Part shown: in pieces, positions 44,543-52,659 of the stretch
Position numbering within the stretch: position 1 is the first letter of the stretch
Layout of the letters: the number at the start of each line of letters is the position of its first letter
NCBI RefSeq assembly: GCF_002979515.1
Contig: NZ_PCPA01000001.1
Coordinates: forward strand, 520,018-584,017
From: Microbacterium sp. MYb54
Lineage (GTDB): Bacteria > Actinomycetota > Actinomycetes > Actinomycetales > Microbacteriaceae
Reading direction: 5' to 3'
DNA length: 64,000 bases
The notes under the pieces: model-generated
The model's database searches: none
The model's input: the letters and a program-made list of their open reading frames with translations, nothing else
What the model was told of the DNA's origin: nothing
Made by a program: the position numbers and the translations under genes

Positions 44543-44578
44543 CCAGGGACCGCCGATCCCTGGATGACCGGTCTCTGG
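44543..44578. promoter_or_regulatory. Operator-like half-sites between the regulator and SDR genes
   Basis: CCAGGGA at 44543-44549, TCCCTGG at 44557-44563 and TCTCTGG at 44572-44578. The first two form a perfect inverted repeat, and the third repeats the second in direct orientation 15 bases on. The position between divergent genes suits binding by the regulator. Confidence 0.5.
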
Positions 44579-44610
44579 AGCGCCAGTGGTGAAGGGCCGA
44601 GGCTGGGGGC

Positions 44611-45375
44611 ATGAACATCAGCGGAAACACCATCTTCATCCCGGGCGCGACGAGTGGCATCGGACTCGCCATGGCCTTGCGTCTGCAGGACCGTGGCAAC
44701 ACCGTCATCGTGGGCGGGCGTCGCGAGGACCGTCTCACGGCGATCGCGACTGAGCATCCCGGCATCCACACGGTGCGGATCGACACGACCGACGCGGACA
44801 GCATCGACGAGGCCTCCCGAGCCGTCATCTCCGAGCACCCTGAGCTGAACGTGCTCATCACGATGGCCGGTGTCATGCGCGCTGAGGACTGGAGCACTCC
44901 AGCGGGCTTCCTGTCCACCGCAGAGGAGACCGTCACCACGAACATCCTCGGGCCGATCCGGCTGATCGCTGCCTTCATCGAGCACCTGCGTGCACAACCG
45001 GATGCGACGATCATGACGGTCTCTTCGGGTCTTGCGTTCGCACCGCTGCGGGTGACGCCGACCTACAACGCCAGCAAGGCAGCGATCCATCTGCTCAGCG
45101 AGTCCCTGCGGTTGCAGTTCGAAGGCAGCAGCGTGTCGGTGCTCGAGCTGGAGCCACCGGCCGTTCGCACACCTCTCATGCCCGGACACGAAGACAACGA
45201 GTCGGCCATGCCGCTCGACGAGTTCATCGATGAGGTCATGGCGCTGATCGAGACACAGCCCGACGCGACCGAGATCCAGGTCGAGCGTGTGAAGTTCCTC
45301 CGCTACGCCGAGGTCCGAGGCGACTACGACCAGGTCGTCGCCACGCTGAACGGCACGGACCCGCACGGGCGTTGA
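44611..45375 (+). CDS. Short-chain dehydrogenase/reductase
   Basis: A 254-residue classical SDR. The nucleotide motif GATSGIG is at residues 12-18, and the catalytic residues are Ser138 or Ser139, Tyr152 and Lys156 in TYNASK. The late ELEPPAVRTPLMPGHE matches DltE-like or YdfG-like reductases, whose substrates vary. It is controlled, by inference, by the divergent XRE regulator. GGGGGC precedes the ATG. A terminator hairpin follows the stop. Confidence 0.93.
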   Translation: MNISGNTIFIPGATSGIGLAMALRLQDRGNTVIVGGRREDRLTAIATEHPGIHTVRIDTTDADSIDEASRAVISEHPELNVLITMAGVMRAEDWSTPAGFLSTAEETVTTNILGPIRLIAAFIEHLRAQPDATIMTVSSGLAFAPLRVTPTYNASKAAIHLLSESLRLQFEGSSVSVLELEPPAVRTPLMPGHEDNESAMPLDEFIDEVMALIETQPDATEIQVERVKFLRYAEVRGDYDQVVATLNGTDPHGR

Positions 45376-45381
45376 TCCGGG

Positions 45382-45412
45382 GCGGGGTGTCGGATCCGCA
45401 CCGGCACCCCGC
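45382..45412. terminator. Bidirectional terminator between SDR and ldh
   Basis: Twelve-base arms (45382-45393 and 45401-45412) with one wobble and a seven-base loop, immediately before the ldh stop. Confidence 0.8.
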
Positions 45413-46366
45413 TCAGGGACGCAGTGATGCCGCCGCCGCTGTGAGCGCGTCGGCCGACTGTCGCAGCAGCGCCAGCTCGTTCTCTGAGAACGAGGTGTTC
45501 CGGATCGGCACGGCGCCCGTGGCGCTCACGATCGACGGCACCGAAAGGGCCACGCCGTCGACCCCGTGGAAGTCCCGCAACACGGTGCTCACCGGCATCA
45601 CGGCATGCTCGTCACTCAGGATCGCCTCCACGATGCGCGCACTCGACAGTCCGATCGCGTAGTTGGTCGCGCCCTTGCCCTGGATGACCTTGTACGCGGC
45701 GTCGCGCACGTCGACCGCGATCTCCTGCAGCTCGTCGAGAGTGAAGCGGGGGTGGCCGGGAGTCTCCCACTCGAGGATCGGCACGGTGCCGATCGTCGCG
45801 CGAGACCAGAGCGGGAACTCGGTGTCGCCGTGCTCACCGATGATGTGCGCATGGACGCTGGCGGTCGAGACGCCGGCGCGCTGTCCGAGCTTCCACCGCA
45901 ACCGCGAGGTGTCGAGCACCGTCCCGGAGGCGAAGATCCGCTCGGGTGGAAGACCCGTCTCCTCCTGCGCGATGACCGTGAGCACGTCGCACGGGTTCGT
46001 CACGATCACATAGATCGCGTTCGGGGCGACCTCGAGCAGGTCGGGCATCATGCTGCGGATGATGCCCGCGTTCACCTCGGCGAGCTCGATCCGCGTCTGG
46101 CCGGGCTTCTGCTTCGCGCCCGCGGTGATCACCACGACGTGCGAACCCGCCGCCACGGAGATGTCGCTGCCGCCGATGATGTCGCTGGAGCCCGTGAACT
46201 GCGTGCCGTGGGCGAGGTCGAGAACCTCCGCCTCGACCTTCTCGGTCGCGATGTCGTAGAGGGCCACGTGGCGAGCCGATCCTCGGATGAGAGCGGCGTA
46301 CGCGACGCTCGATCCCACGCTTCCCGCGCCGACGACCGTGAGCTTCGAGTTCTCGATGATCTCCAT
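45413..46366 (-). CDS. ldh: L-lactate dehydrogenase
   Basis: Interconverts pyruvate and L-lactate with NAD(H). The 317-residue protein has the NAD loop [10 protein letters not shown], the substrate loop KQKPGQTR with Gln86 marking lactate rather than malate specificity, LDTSRLR with Asp152 and Arg155, and the proton donor His179 in IGEHGDTEF. An upstream AT-poor region gives no ribosome site, so a leaderless mRNA is possible. It is followed by a terminator. Confidence 0.97.
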   Translation of the reverse strand: MEIIENSKLTVVGAGSVGSSVAYAALIRGSARHVALYDIATEKVEAEVLDLAHGTQFTGSSDIIGGSDISVAAGSHVVVITAGAKQKPGQTRIELAEVNAGIIRSMMPDLLEVAPNAIYVIVTNPCDVLTVIAQEETGLPPERIFASGTVLDTSRLRWKLGQRAGVSTASVHAHIIGEHGDTEFPLWSRATIGTVPILEWETPGHPRFTLDELQEIAVDVRDAAYKVIQGKGATNYAIGLSSARIVEAILSDEHAVMPVSTVLRDFHGVDGVALSVPSIVSATGAVPIRNTSFSENELALLRQSADALTAAAASLRP

Positions 46367-46422
46367 GCGCTCAGTCTTGCAGTGGAGGGTCCCGATTCGG
46401 GAGGGGCCTCACCGGAACAAAG

Positions 46423-47310
46423 TCAGAGCGCTGACGCGATGGCCTCGGTCACGGTGGCGTGGGTGAACCGGAATCCCGAGTTCTCCAGCACCTGCGGTTG
46501 CACATCTGCGTCCGGCAGCAACAGCGAGTCCGCCGCGTCGCCGAGAGCGAATCGCAACGCCCACGTCGGAGCTGGCAGCCAGAACGGGCGATGCATATGC
46601 GCCGCGAGGGCTCGGCCGATCTCATTCGCGGAGGCCGACGTGGGGCCGGTGAGGTTCACGGGCCCGGCGATCTTCCTGTCGAGCACATGGCGAATCGCTC
46701 GAACCTCATCGTCGAGGGAGATCCACGGCCAGATCTGAGTTCCTCGACCGAGTGGCCCGGAGACACCGAATCGGGTCAGCTGGATGAGCGGCTTGAGGAC
46801 GCCGCGCCGGTGGATGACCGGGGCGGTGCGGAGCAGCGCGACCCTGGTGTGGTCTTCCGCTTGTCGGGCCTCGGCCTCCCATCGCACGGTCAAATCGGCC
46901 AGGAAGGTCTGCCCTGCAGCGGAATCCTCGGTGAGTACCTCGCCGGGCGCGGAGCCGTAGTACCCGACGGCGGATGCCGAGACGAGGGCCGGAGCGTCGG
47001 AGCGCAGAGCCCGCAGAGCCGTCGTGAGCGTACGCGTCGCCTGCAGACGCGAATCGACGAGCTCACGGCGATAGCCGCGTGTCCAGGGCAGACGCCCGAC
47101 GCTGGCGCCTCCGAGCGCGACGACCGCGTCGGCTCCGGTCAGCACCTCGGGGTCGAGCACGCTCTCCCCCGGTGCCCACTGCACTTCGTCGTCCGACCGT
47201 GGGGCACGCCGCACGAGCGTGGTGACCTCGACATCGTCGGCACGGAGGGATGAGGCGAGGGCGGAGCCGATGAGGCCCGATGCCCCGCTGATGACGATGC
47301 GTCCCGCCAT
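46423..47310 (-). CDS. TIGR01777 family NAD-dependent epimerase
   Basis: A 295-residue protein of the extended SDR fold: the nucleotide motif SGASGLIGSALASSL begins at residue 8, SASAVGYYG carries the family tyrosine, and the C-terminal DUF1731-like stretch VQPQVLENSGFRFTHATV is characteristic of TIGR01777. The substrate is unknown; such proteins are widespread and often annotated as cell-division inhibitor SulA-like by mistake. It is on the same strand as ldh, 56 bases upstream, so possibly in one transcript. Confidence 0.92.
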   Translation of the reverse strand: MAGRIVISGASGLIGSALASSLRADDVEVTTLVRRAPRSDDEVQWAPGESVLDPEVLTGADAVVALGGASVGRLPWTRGYRRELVDSRLQATRTLTTALRALRSDAPALVSASAVGYYGSAPGEVLTEDSAAGQTFLADLTVRWEAEARQAEDHTRVALLRTAPVIHRRGVLKPLIQLTRFGVSGPLGRGTQIWPWISLDDEVRAIRHVLDRKIAGPVNLTGPTSASANEIGRALAAHMHRPFWLPAPTWALRFALGDAADSLLLPDADVQPQVLENSGFRFTHATVTEAIASAL

Positions 47311-47391
47311 GTCTGAGAGCCCCGTTTCCGATGGTCGATTCGAGTCGTGCGCTCCAGCGTACGCGCCGCGACGTCGTCAGGAAGGTCGGGT

Positions 47392-47949
47392 TCAGTCTGC
47401 GCGCCGGTAGTGCGTCGCGATCACCCCGTTGCGCAGCGGCGTAGCCGAGACGAGGTCGAGCCGACGAGTGCCCGGCAGCCCTCGCTGATACAGCGTCGGG
47501 CCGTGGCCGGCGATCCGGGGGTGGACGAGGAACCGGTACTCGTCGATCAGGCCCAGCCGATCGAGTTCGGTGGCGAGCATGCCGCTTCCGAGGAGGACGC
47601 CGTCCGGCGTCTCGTCCTTAAGTCTCTGCACGCTCGCACGGAGGTCACCGGTGAGCCGATGGCTGTTCGTCCATGAGAAGACCTCGCGCGTGGATGACAC
47701 GACGTACTTCGGCTTGGCATCGAGCGCGACCGCCCACTCCTGCAGTGCCGGCGGCGCCTCCACATCACCGCGCGCGACCGCTGGCCAGTAGACCTCCATC
47801 ATCTCGTAGGTCGTGCGGCCCCAGAGCATCGCACCTGACTCCCGCAGGAGGCGGGTGAAGAAGGCGTGGGTCTCGTCGTCGGCGATCCCTTCCTGGTGAT
47901 CCACGCAGCCGTCGACGGTGACGTTGATGCTGAAAGTCAGAAGTCCCAT
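47392..47949 (-). CDS. Dihydrofolate reductase family protein (RibD_C)
   Basis: A 185-residue member of the RibD C-terminal/dihydrofolate reductase-like family, with INVTVDGCVDH at the start, MLWGRTTYEMME, KYVVSSTREV and the NADPH-binding LLGSGMLATELDRLGL. These are NADPH-dependent reductases of unknown substrate; canonical folate reductases (FolA) are a separate group. The gene is monocistronic between the epimerase and serine hydrolase genes, all reading leftward. Confidence 0.9.
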   Translation of the reverse strand: MGLLTFSINVTVDGCVDHQEGIADDETHAFFTRLLRESGAMLWGRTTYEMMEVYWPAVARGDVEAPPALQEWAVALDAKPKYVVSSTREVFSWTNSHRLTGDLRASVQRLKDETPDGVLLGSGMLATELDRLGLIDEYRFLVHPRIAGHGPTLYQRGLPGTRRLDLVSATPLRNGVIATHYRRAD

Positions 47950-48038
47950 GCGGGGAGCCTAGGTCTACGACGCGACGCTCGCCAGGGTGTGCGTGTCGCG
48001 TCGCACAGGAGACGACAGTGCATGTGGACGGCCCGGCT

Positions 48039-49226
48039 TCATCCGCCCGCGGACACGTCGAGGACCGCCGCGAGGGCGCGGAACGCAGCATCGGCCGGAT
48101 GCGCCTCGGGGATGTTCGACTCATTCATGTACACGACGATGCTCGCGCCGGAGTCCGGGTCGTGGAACGTCGCAGCCGTGAAGCCGATCCCCTCGCCGTT
48201 GTGCCCCCACCACCCGCCGGTCTCACCGATGCCCACGGCATACTCGTCGTACGGCGGGCGGGGAATCGGATGGCCGATCAGCCGCAGCTTCTGAGTGTCG
48301 GGGGTGAGCAGAGCACCGGTGCCCAGCATCTCGGCCCACACGCGCCCGTCGTCGAGCGTCGAGAACATCGCGCCGGCCGCACCCAGGATCGAGGGGGTCT
48401 CGGTCTGCGCTTCCCGCACACCCTCCGCGGCGATGTAGCCGACGGCGTGCGGAACTCTCCACTCCGCAGGGTCGGTGACGTACGCGGTTCCGGTCTGTCC
48501 GAGCGGAGTGAGGATGCGCTCGTCCAGCACCTCTGCATACTCCTTGCCGGTGACCTTCTCGATCACGGCACCGAGCAGGTTCGTGTTCGCGTTCGTGTAG
48601 ATGTACTCGGTACCGGGTGCGAACTGCGCCGGCTCTCCGACGATGAAGCTGTTCAGCTCGCTGATCGTGTAGATCTTGGTGGGGTCGGCGGAGAAGTCGT
48701 CGAGGAACTCCTGGTTGATGTAGTCGGCGTTGCCGCTGGACATGTTCGCGAGCTCGAGCAGCGTGATCGTGTCGCCGTCGGTGATCCCGTCGACGTACTG
48801 ATCGATGGTGTCGTCGAGGCCGATCTCGCCTTCATCGACCAATTGCAGCAGAAGCGTGACCGTGTACGACTTGGTGATGCTTCGGATGGGCCACGTCATA
48901 TCGACCGTCACCGGGACGTCGCCGTCGAGGTCTGCGACGCCGGCCGCGGTCGTCCATGAGCCCTGGCCCGGAATCCAGACTCCAGCGGCGGCGCCCGGCA
49001 CGTCGTACTCGCTCATCACCTGGTCGAGCGCACTGCGCAGTTGATCCTGGAGCTCAGCGGAAAGCTCGCCTTCGGGAGCTGCCGGGCGGGTGACCGCACC
49101 CTCCGGATCATCCGTCGACGTGGCATCGTCCGCAGTTCCGGCACAACCGCTGGCCAATAGGACGGCGAAGGCGAGCACGATCGCTCCCCCGTTCCGGGAC
49201 ACTCGCACACCTGCGTCTCGCGACAT
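48039..49226 (-). CDS. Serine hydrolase lipoprotein (beta-lactamase fold)
   Basis: A 395-residue exported lipoprotein. The signal peptide ends in a lipobox LLASGC with lipidated Cys28. The mature domain has the class C beta-lactamase/DD-peptidase pattern: SxxK at Ser116 and Lys119 in RSITKSY, YTNAN as the YxN motif, and GWWGHNGEGIG near the third motif. Such enzymes are D,D-peptidases, esterases or amidases; clinical beta-lactamase activity cannot be inferred. AAGGAAGG precedes the ATG at 49226. It is the last chromosomal gene before the prophage junction. Confidence 0.93.
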   Translation of the reverse strand: MSRDAGVRVSRNGGAIVLAFAVLLASGCAGTADDATSTDDPEGAVTRPAAPEGELSAELQDQLRSALDQVMSEYDVPGAAAGVWIPGQGSWTTAAGVADLDGDVPVTVDMTWPIRSITKSYTVTLLLQLVDEGEIGLDDTIDQYVDGITDGDTITLLELANMSSGNADYINQEFLDDFSADPTKIYTISELNSFIVGEPAQFAPGTEYIYTNANTNLLGAVIEKVTGKEYAEVLDERILTPLGQTGTAYVTDPAEWRVPHAVGYIAAEGVREAQTETPSILGAAGAMFSTLDDGRVWAEMLGTGALLTPDTQKLRLIGHPIPRPPYDEYAVGIGETGGWWGHNGEGIGFTAATFHDPDSGASIVVYMNESNIPEAHPADAAFRALAAVLDVSAGG

Positions 49227-49407
49227 GGCTGCCTTCCTTGGCGAAGAGACGGATCGAGGAGGCGACGAGCGCCCTCGAGCACCACATTCCCGCGGATGGC
49301 CCGTTGGCGCAAGAGGACTCAGCCCCTCGTCGGCTATGAGGATGTGTGGCCAAGCCGGAGGGCACGGGGCGAGTCGGTCATCCTCCTCCGCCACCGTAAG
49401 GCTTCTG

Positions 49408-49440
49408 TGGTGGGCCCTGCCGGGATCGAACCGACGACAT
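49408..49440 (-). other. attL: 3'-terminal fragment of a tRNA at the prophage junction
   Basis: On the minus strand, a T arm (GTCGG, TTCGATC, CCGGC), acceptor strand AGGGCCC, discriminator A and encoded CCA occur in correct order. A complete cloverleaf cannot be built upstream: the D and anticodon arms are missing. This is what remains when a phage integrates into the 3' end of a tRNA gene. The tRNA identity cannot be read, because the anticodon is not present. Confidence 0.72.
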
Positions 49441-49498
49441 CCACGGTGGAGTCCCGGCGCTTCGCCCCGGTCATCGACCTCTTCGGGGCCCGAGCATC

Positions 49499-49651
49499 AT
49501 GACTGTAGATCGCACCCAAGGATACGGCTGGCTCGCAGATGCAGCGGCGCAACTCGATGTTCGCTACTGCAACCGCTGCGGACAGGTCGGTTTTCACGAG
49601 ACGACGCAGACGTGCGAGGTCTGCGGATACGCGCCGAGCGCTACACCGTAG
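49499..49651 (+). CDS. Small zinc-ribbon protein (50 residues)
   Basis: A short frame encoding 50 residues with CNRCGQVGF and CEVCGYAPS, a C-x2-C, 11-residue, C-x2-C arrangement that could bind zinc. The ATG at 49499 lies just right of the tRNA fragment and the frame ends before the integrase gene. There is no clear ribosome site. It could be a phage excision or regulatory protein, a host gene fragment, or chance coding. The regular cysteine pattern argues against chance. Confidence 0.5.
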   Translation: MTVDRTQGYGWLADAAAQLDVRYCNRCGQVGFHETTQTCEVCGYAPSATP

Positions 49652-49787
49652 CCACCTCACGCCCGCGTGAACGACGCGCTCAGTGAATCGCCGTGATTCC
49701 TGGGCGCGTTGGTCGTCGCGGCGGCATCGCGCCAATCCATACGGTCAGAGAACAGGCTCTGAGGGGGCCTCTACCGAGGGAGTAACC

Positions 49788-50666
49788 ATGCAGTTCCAAG
49801 ACACCGCCGCACTCGAAATGTTCGTCGACTACCAGCGCGCGCAGAATCTCGCCGTGACGACAATACGCAACCGGCGGAGCATCCTCACCACGTTCGCGCG
49901 GAAGACCGGAATGCTGGTCGAGTGCGACGTGTTCACCCTCCGCCGCTACATCGGCCGCGACGAGCCCGTGAGCGCGGGCACGAGGCGCACCGAGCGCGGC
50001 GCGCTGCTCGCCTTCTACACGTTCCTCCACGAGGAAGGTCTGCGCCCCGACAACCCGGCGACCAAGCTCCCCGTCGTGCGCGTACCGAAAGGCAAACCGC
50101 GCCCGTTCAGCGCCGAGCAGATCGACGCCATGCTCGCGGCCGGCTCTTACTCGAAGACCCGCGCAATGATCCTTCTCGGCTATTACCAGGGGTTCCGCGT
50201 GTCGTCGATCGCCGCCGTGCACGGCCACGACATCGACCTTCTCAGCAACCGCATCCGCGCGATCGTGAAGGGCACCAAGGAAGTTCGCTTCCCGCTGCAC
50301 CCAGTGATCGCGGCGCTCGCGCTCACGATGCCACGCGACGACTACTGGTTCCCGGCTCGGCTCGGCCGCGAGGGACACATCCACTCGACATCCGTCACCG
50401 ACCTCATCACGAAGGCCAAGAAGCGAGCCGGGATCACCGATGAGAAGCTCACGCCACACTCGCTTCGCCACTCGTTCGGATGCGATCTCGTCGAGGAGGG
50501 CGTCGACATCCGCGTCGTGCAGGAGCTGCTCGCACACGAGAACCTCTCGACGACGCAGATCTACACTCAGGTCAGCGAACGCCGGAAGACCGAAGGCATC
50601 GGCTCACTCGCGACGCGCGAGGTGCCCACGACGTCCGGGAGAAGTGCCGCTAAGCTCGCGGCATGA
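49788..50666 (+). CDS. int: Tyrosine recombinase (phage integrase)
   Basis: Catalyses site-specific integration and excision of the prophage. The 292 residues have an N-terminal SAM-like DNA-binding domain (about 1-95) and the catalytic domain with Arg137 in GFRVSS, Lys164, His224 and Arg227 in TPHSLRHSF, His250 in LLAHENLS and the nucleophile Tyr259 in TTQIYT. Its position next to the tRNA fragment fits an integrase acting on a tRNA 3' end. GGGAG precedes the ATG at 49788; the upstream extension to 49683 lacks similarity. Confidence 0.95.
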   Translation: MQFQDTAALEMFVDYQRAQNLAVTTIRNRRSILTTFARKTGMLVECDVFTLRRYIGRDEPVSAGTRRTERGALLAFYTFLHEEGLRPDNPATKLPVVRVPKGKPRPFSAEQIDAMLAAGSYSKTRAMILLGYYQGFRVSSIAAVHGHDIDLLSNRIRAIVKGTKEVRFPLHPVIAALALTMPRDDYWFPARLGREGHIHSTSVTDLITKAKKRAGITDEKLTPHSLRHSFGCDLVEEGVDIRVVQELLAHENLSTTQIYTQVSERRKTEGIGSLATREVPTTSGRSAAKLAA

Positions 50667-50887
50667 ACAAGACGACACCATTCGAACTGGCAGCATGGGC
50701 GCTTTCGGGAGTGCTGGCCATCGCCACATTGGTGCTCGGCGCACTCGCAGCGGCGTCGAGCACCACAGTGTCCGGAATCGTCGATACCACCGGCCTCTCG
50801 ATTGCCGTCGGAGCCCTCGCGCCAGTTCTAGCCGCTGCCCTGGTTCTGAGCGGCGTGCGAGTGCTGCTCGAGAAGAACCGTGCCTAG
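50663..50887 (+). CDS. Small two-helix membrane protein of the prophage
   Basis: A 74-residue protein with two hydrophobic helices (about residues 10-32 and 46-66) and a short basic C-terminal tail. Its ATG overlaps the integrase TGA as ATGA, so it is made together with the integrase during lysogeny. No family is recognised. It could be a superinfection exclusion or other lysogeny protein, an inference from coupling to integrase and membrane location. Confidence 0.7.
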   Translation: MNKTTPFELAAWALSGVLAIATLVLGALAAASSTTVSGIVDTTGLSIAVGALAPVLAAALVLSGVRVLLEKNRA

Positions 50888-50890
50888 CCC

Positions 50891-51241
50891 CTATTCGAGG
50901 TCGCGGCGAAGCATTCCGCTGACGTTGATCGGCCCAGTCTCGGCGGCGTCCACTAGCGCCTGAGGAGCGTGTTTGGCGAGCAACGTTCGGAGCTCGGCGA
51001 TCTCCTCGTCCTTTCGTGAGAGCGTCCCGTTCGTGTTCGTTTTGATCGTCGCGATCTCCTTGTTCTGCTGCGCTTGCATCGCGGCGAGTCCACCGAACCC
51101 GGCGAGCAGCGAGAGCAGGGTGAACAGGAAGTTCGTGAGCGTGGCGGTCGCGTCGGGCTTGAAGAGGAGCAGCAGGACGACGCCCACGAGGCCGAGGCCG
51201 GCGAGGATCGAGATGATGAGGAAGACAGTCTGCTTGTTCAC
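50891..51241 (-). CDS. Holin-like membrane protein
   Basis: A 116-residue protein with two N-terminal transmembrane helices (about residues 7-27 and 35-54) and a charged coiled-coil tail with KDEEIAELRTLLAK. It is the last gene of the leftward late operon, next to the endolysin, where holins usually lie. The function is inferred from topology and position. The gene is convergent with the small membrane protein gene with only three bases between the stops. Confidence 0.65.
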   Translation of the reverse strand: MNKQTVFLIISILAGLGLVGVVLLLLFKPDATATLTNFLFTLLSLLAGFGGLAAMQAQQNKEIATIKTNTNGTLSRKDEEIAELRTLLAKHAPQALVDAAETGPINVSGMLRRDLE

Positions 51242-51256
51242 GTGATTCTCCGGGGT

Positions 51257-51901
51257 CTACTTGTTGGGCGCGCCGAGGTAGGCGCAGAGGAAATTGAAGG
51301 TGTCCCAGGTGATCTTTGGCACCTTGTCCAGCGGCGGGAGCGGCATGAGGTCGGTCGCTCCCGCGTCGCGGAGGAACGCGACCTGATCGCGGAACGTGTT
51401 GTACTCGCCGGGCTTGGTGAAGTTCGTCTTGCCTCCGGTGCGGAGGTGGACGACAACGCCATTGGGGGCGGAGACGATGGCTTCGGCCATGATGATTCCT
51501 TCCTGTGTGCCCGCGCTGCCGGTGGCGGATGCGGGGAGTGCGCGGACGATGCTGTACTTGCGGATGTTGGGGAGTTCGAAGTGCCAGGGCTCATAGCTGT
51601 AGGGGCGGATGAGTCCTGCGGCCTCGAGGCGGCGGACGCGCTCCGGTGTGGGGGTGATGTCGAGGGCGCCGAAGCGAACGTGTGCGAGACGTTGGCTTTC
51701 GTCGTCGGGGTTGTCGGCGGGGTTGAAGCCGGGGAGGCGGTCTGCCCATCCGTCCCAGAAGTACTTCTGGAGGTCGTAGAGCCGGCCCGCGCCGCCGTCG
51801 TTCACGGGTGGCGAACCGGCCTCGATCCACGCTTCGACGAGGACGCGCCGGCCCCACTTCCCGGGCTGCCCGGGAAGTGGGATGATGTCCAGCGCGCTCA
51901 T
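51257..51901 (-). CDS. Endolysin, M15 peptidase domain
   Basis: A 214-residue lysis protein. Residues 1-115 form an M15 (VanY/D-Ala-D-Ala carboxypeptidase-like) zinc peptidase with ligands His74 and Asp81 in HVRFGALDI, and Glu104 and His107 in EPWHFEL. The C-terminal 85 residues, after a short linker, may bind the cell wall; the pattern HLRTGGKTNFTKPGEY is not a family I recognise. It cleaves the peptide stem of host peptidoglycan, releasing virions. The start overlaps the stop of the fibre gene as ATGA. Confidence 0.85.
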   Translation of the reverse strand: MSALDIIPLPGQPGKWGRRVLVEAWIEAGSPPVNDGGAGRLYDLQKYFWDGWADRLPGFNPADNPDDESQRLAHVRFGALDITPTPERVRRLEAAGLIRPYSYEPWHFELPNIRKYSIVRALPASATGSAGTQEGIIMAEAIVSAPNGVVVHLRTGGKTNFTKPGEYNTFRDQVAFLRDAGATDLMPLPPLDKVPKITWDTFNFLCAYLGAPNK

Positions 51902-52659
51902 CGTTCCTCCAGGGCGTCGAGGCGCTGCGCGAGGAGATCGACGGCTTGGTGGAGCTGCGCGTTCTGTGCCATGAGGAGGGCGATGAAGTCGATGCTGTCG
52001 GGCTGGTCGGTCACAACCGTCTTGCCGTCCGCGTCGGTCTCGTATGCATAGACAACGAACGGTTCCTGGTCGGGGTGCTCAGCCAGGCGCTCGGCGATGT
52101 AGCCGAACTTCCAGGAGCCGTCCCCGTGGCGCATCTGGTAGCGGCTGAGCGTCGGCCAGATGTCGCCGAGGCTGGCCGGGTCGAGCGCGCTGATGTACTT
52201 CTTGTACCGCTCAGACGATGCGTTCTTCGCGAGCCGACCGTCACCGTTGATGTACGCGACCGCGTAACCGGACGTGGCGGGCGTCGCGTTGGGGACGATG
52301 ACGTGACCGCCGACCGACACGTTCGCGCCGGTGTAGATCGTCTGCGAGGTCGCCCACTGTCCGCTGGTCTCACCGAACCGCATACCGCCGCCCGCGTCGA
52401 GCGACGTGTGCGTGTGAGCGGACGGCGGGAAGCTCGAAGGCTTCCCGCTGATCGCGTTCCAGGTGAGCGAGATCGCGGCGACCTTCTGATCGGTGTACGC
52501 CTTCGCCGCGGTGAGCGCGGCGGCGCACTTCGACACGATGTAGTCGCGCGCCTTGTTGATCGCGAGCCACCCTGTGCGACGGTCCTCGGTGCCATCCAGG
52601 ACGGTCATTCCGTCTGCGGCGGCGGCGGTTCCTTCGTTGCCTACATAGGATTCGGGCAT
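51898..52659 (-). CDS. Tail fibre protein with S74 intramolecular chaperone
   Basis: A 253-residue receptor-binding or fibre protein. The N-terminal part is collagen-free and glycine-rich with SAHTHTSLDAGGG, typical of tail-fibre segments. The C-terminal 100 residues are an S74 chaperone that drives trimerisation and cleaves itself: ASSERYKKYISAL marks the conserved serine and lysine, then FGYIAERLAEHP and IDFIALLMAQNAQLHQAV. The ATG directly abuts the stop of the minor tail protein gene. Confidence 0.82.
   Translation of the reverse strand: MPESYVGNEGTAAAADGMTVLDGTEDRRTGWLAINKARDYIVSKCAAALTAAKAYTDQKVAAISLTWNAISGKPSSFPPSAHTHTSLDAGGGMRFGETSGQWATSQTIYTGANVSVGGHVIVPNATPATSGYAVAYINGDGRLAKNASSERYKKYISALDPASLGDIWPTLSRYQMRHGDGSWKFGYIAERLAEHPDQEPFVVYAYETDADGKTVVTDQPDSIDFIALLMAQNAQLHQAVDLLAQRLDALEER

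Noticed and set aside
49408..49490. A complete tRNA gene on the minus strand
   Set aside because: The GGGCCCC at the far end can pair with the acceptor strand, but no D arm or seven-base anticodon loop can be formed between, so only the 3' part is tRNA-derived.
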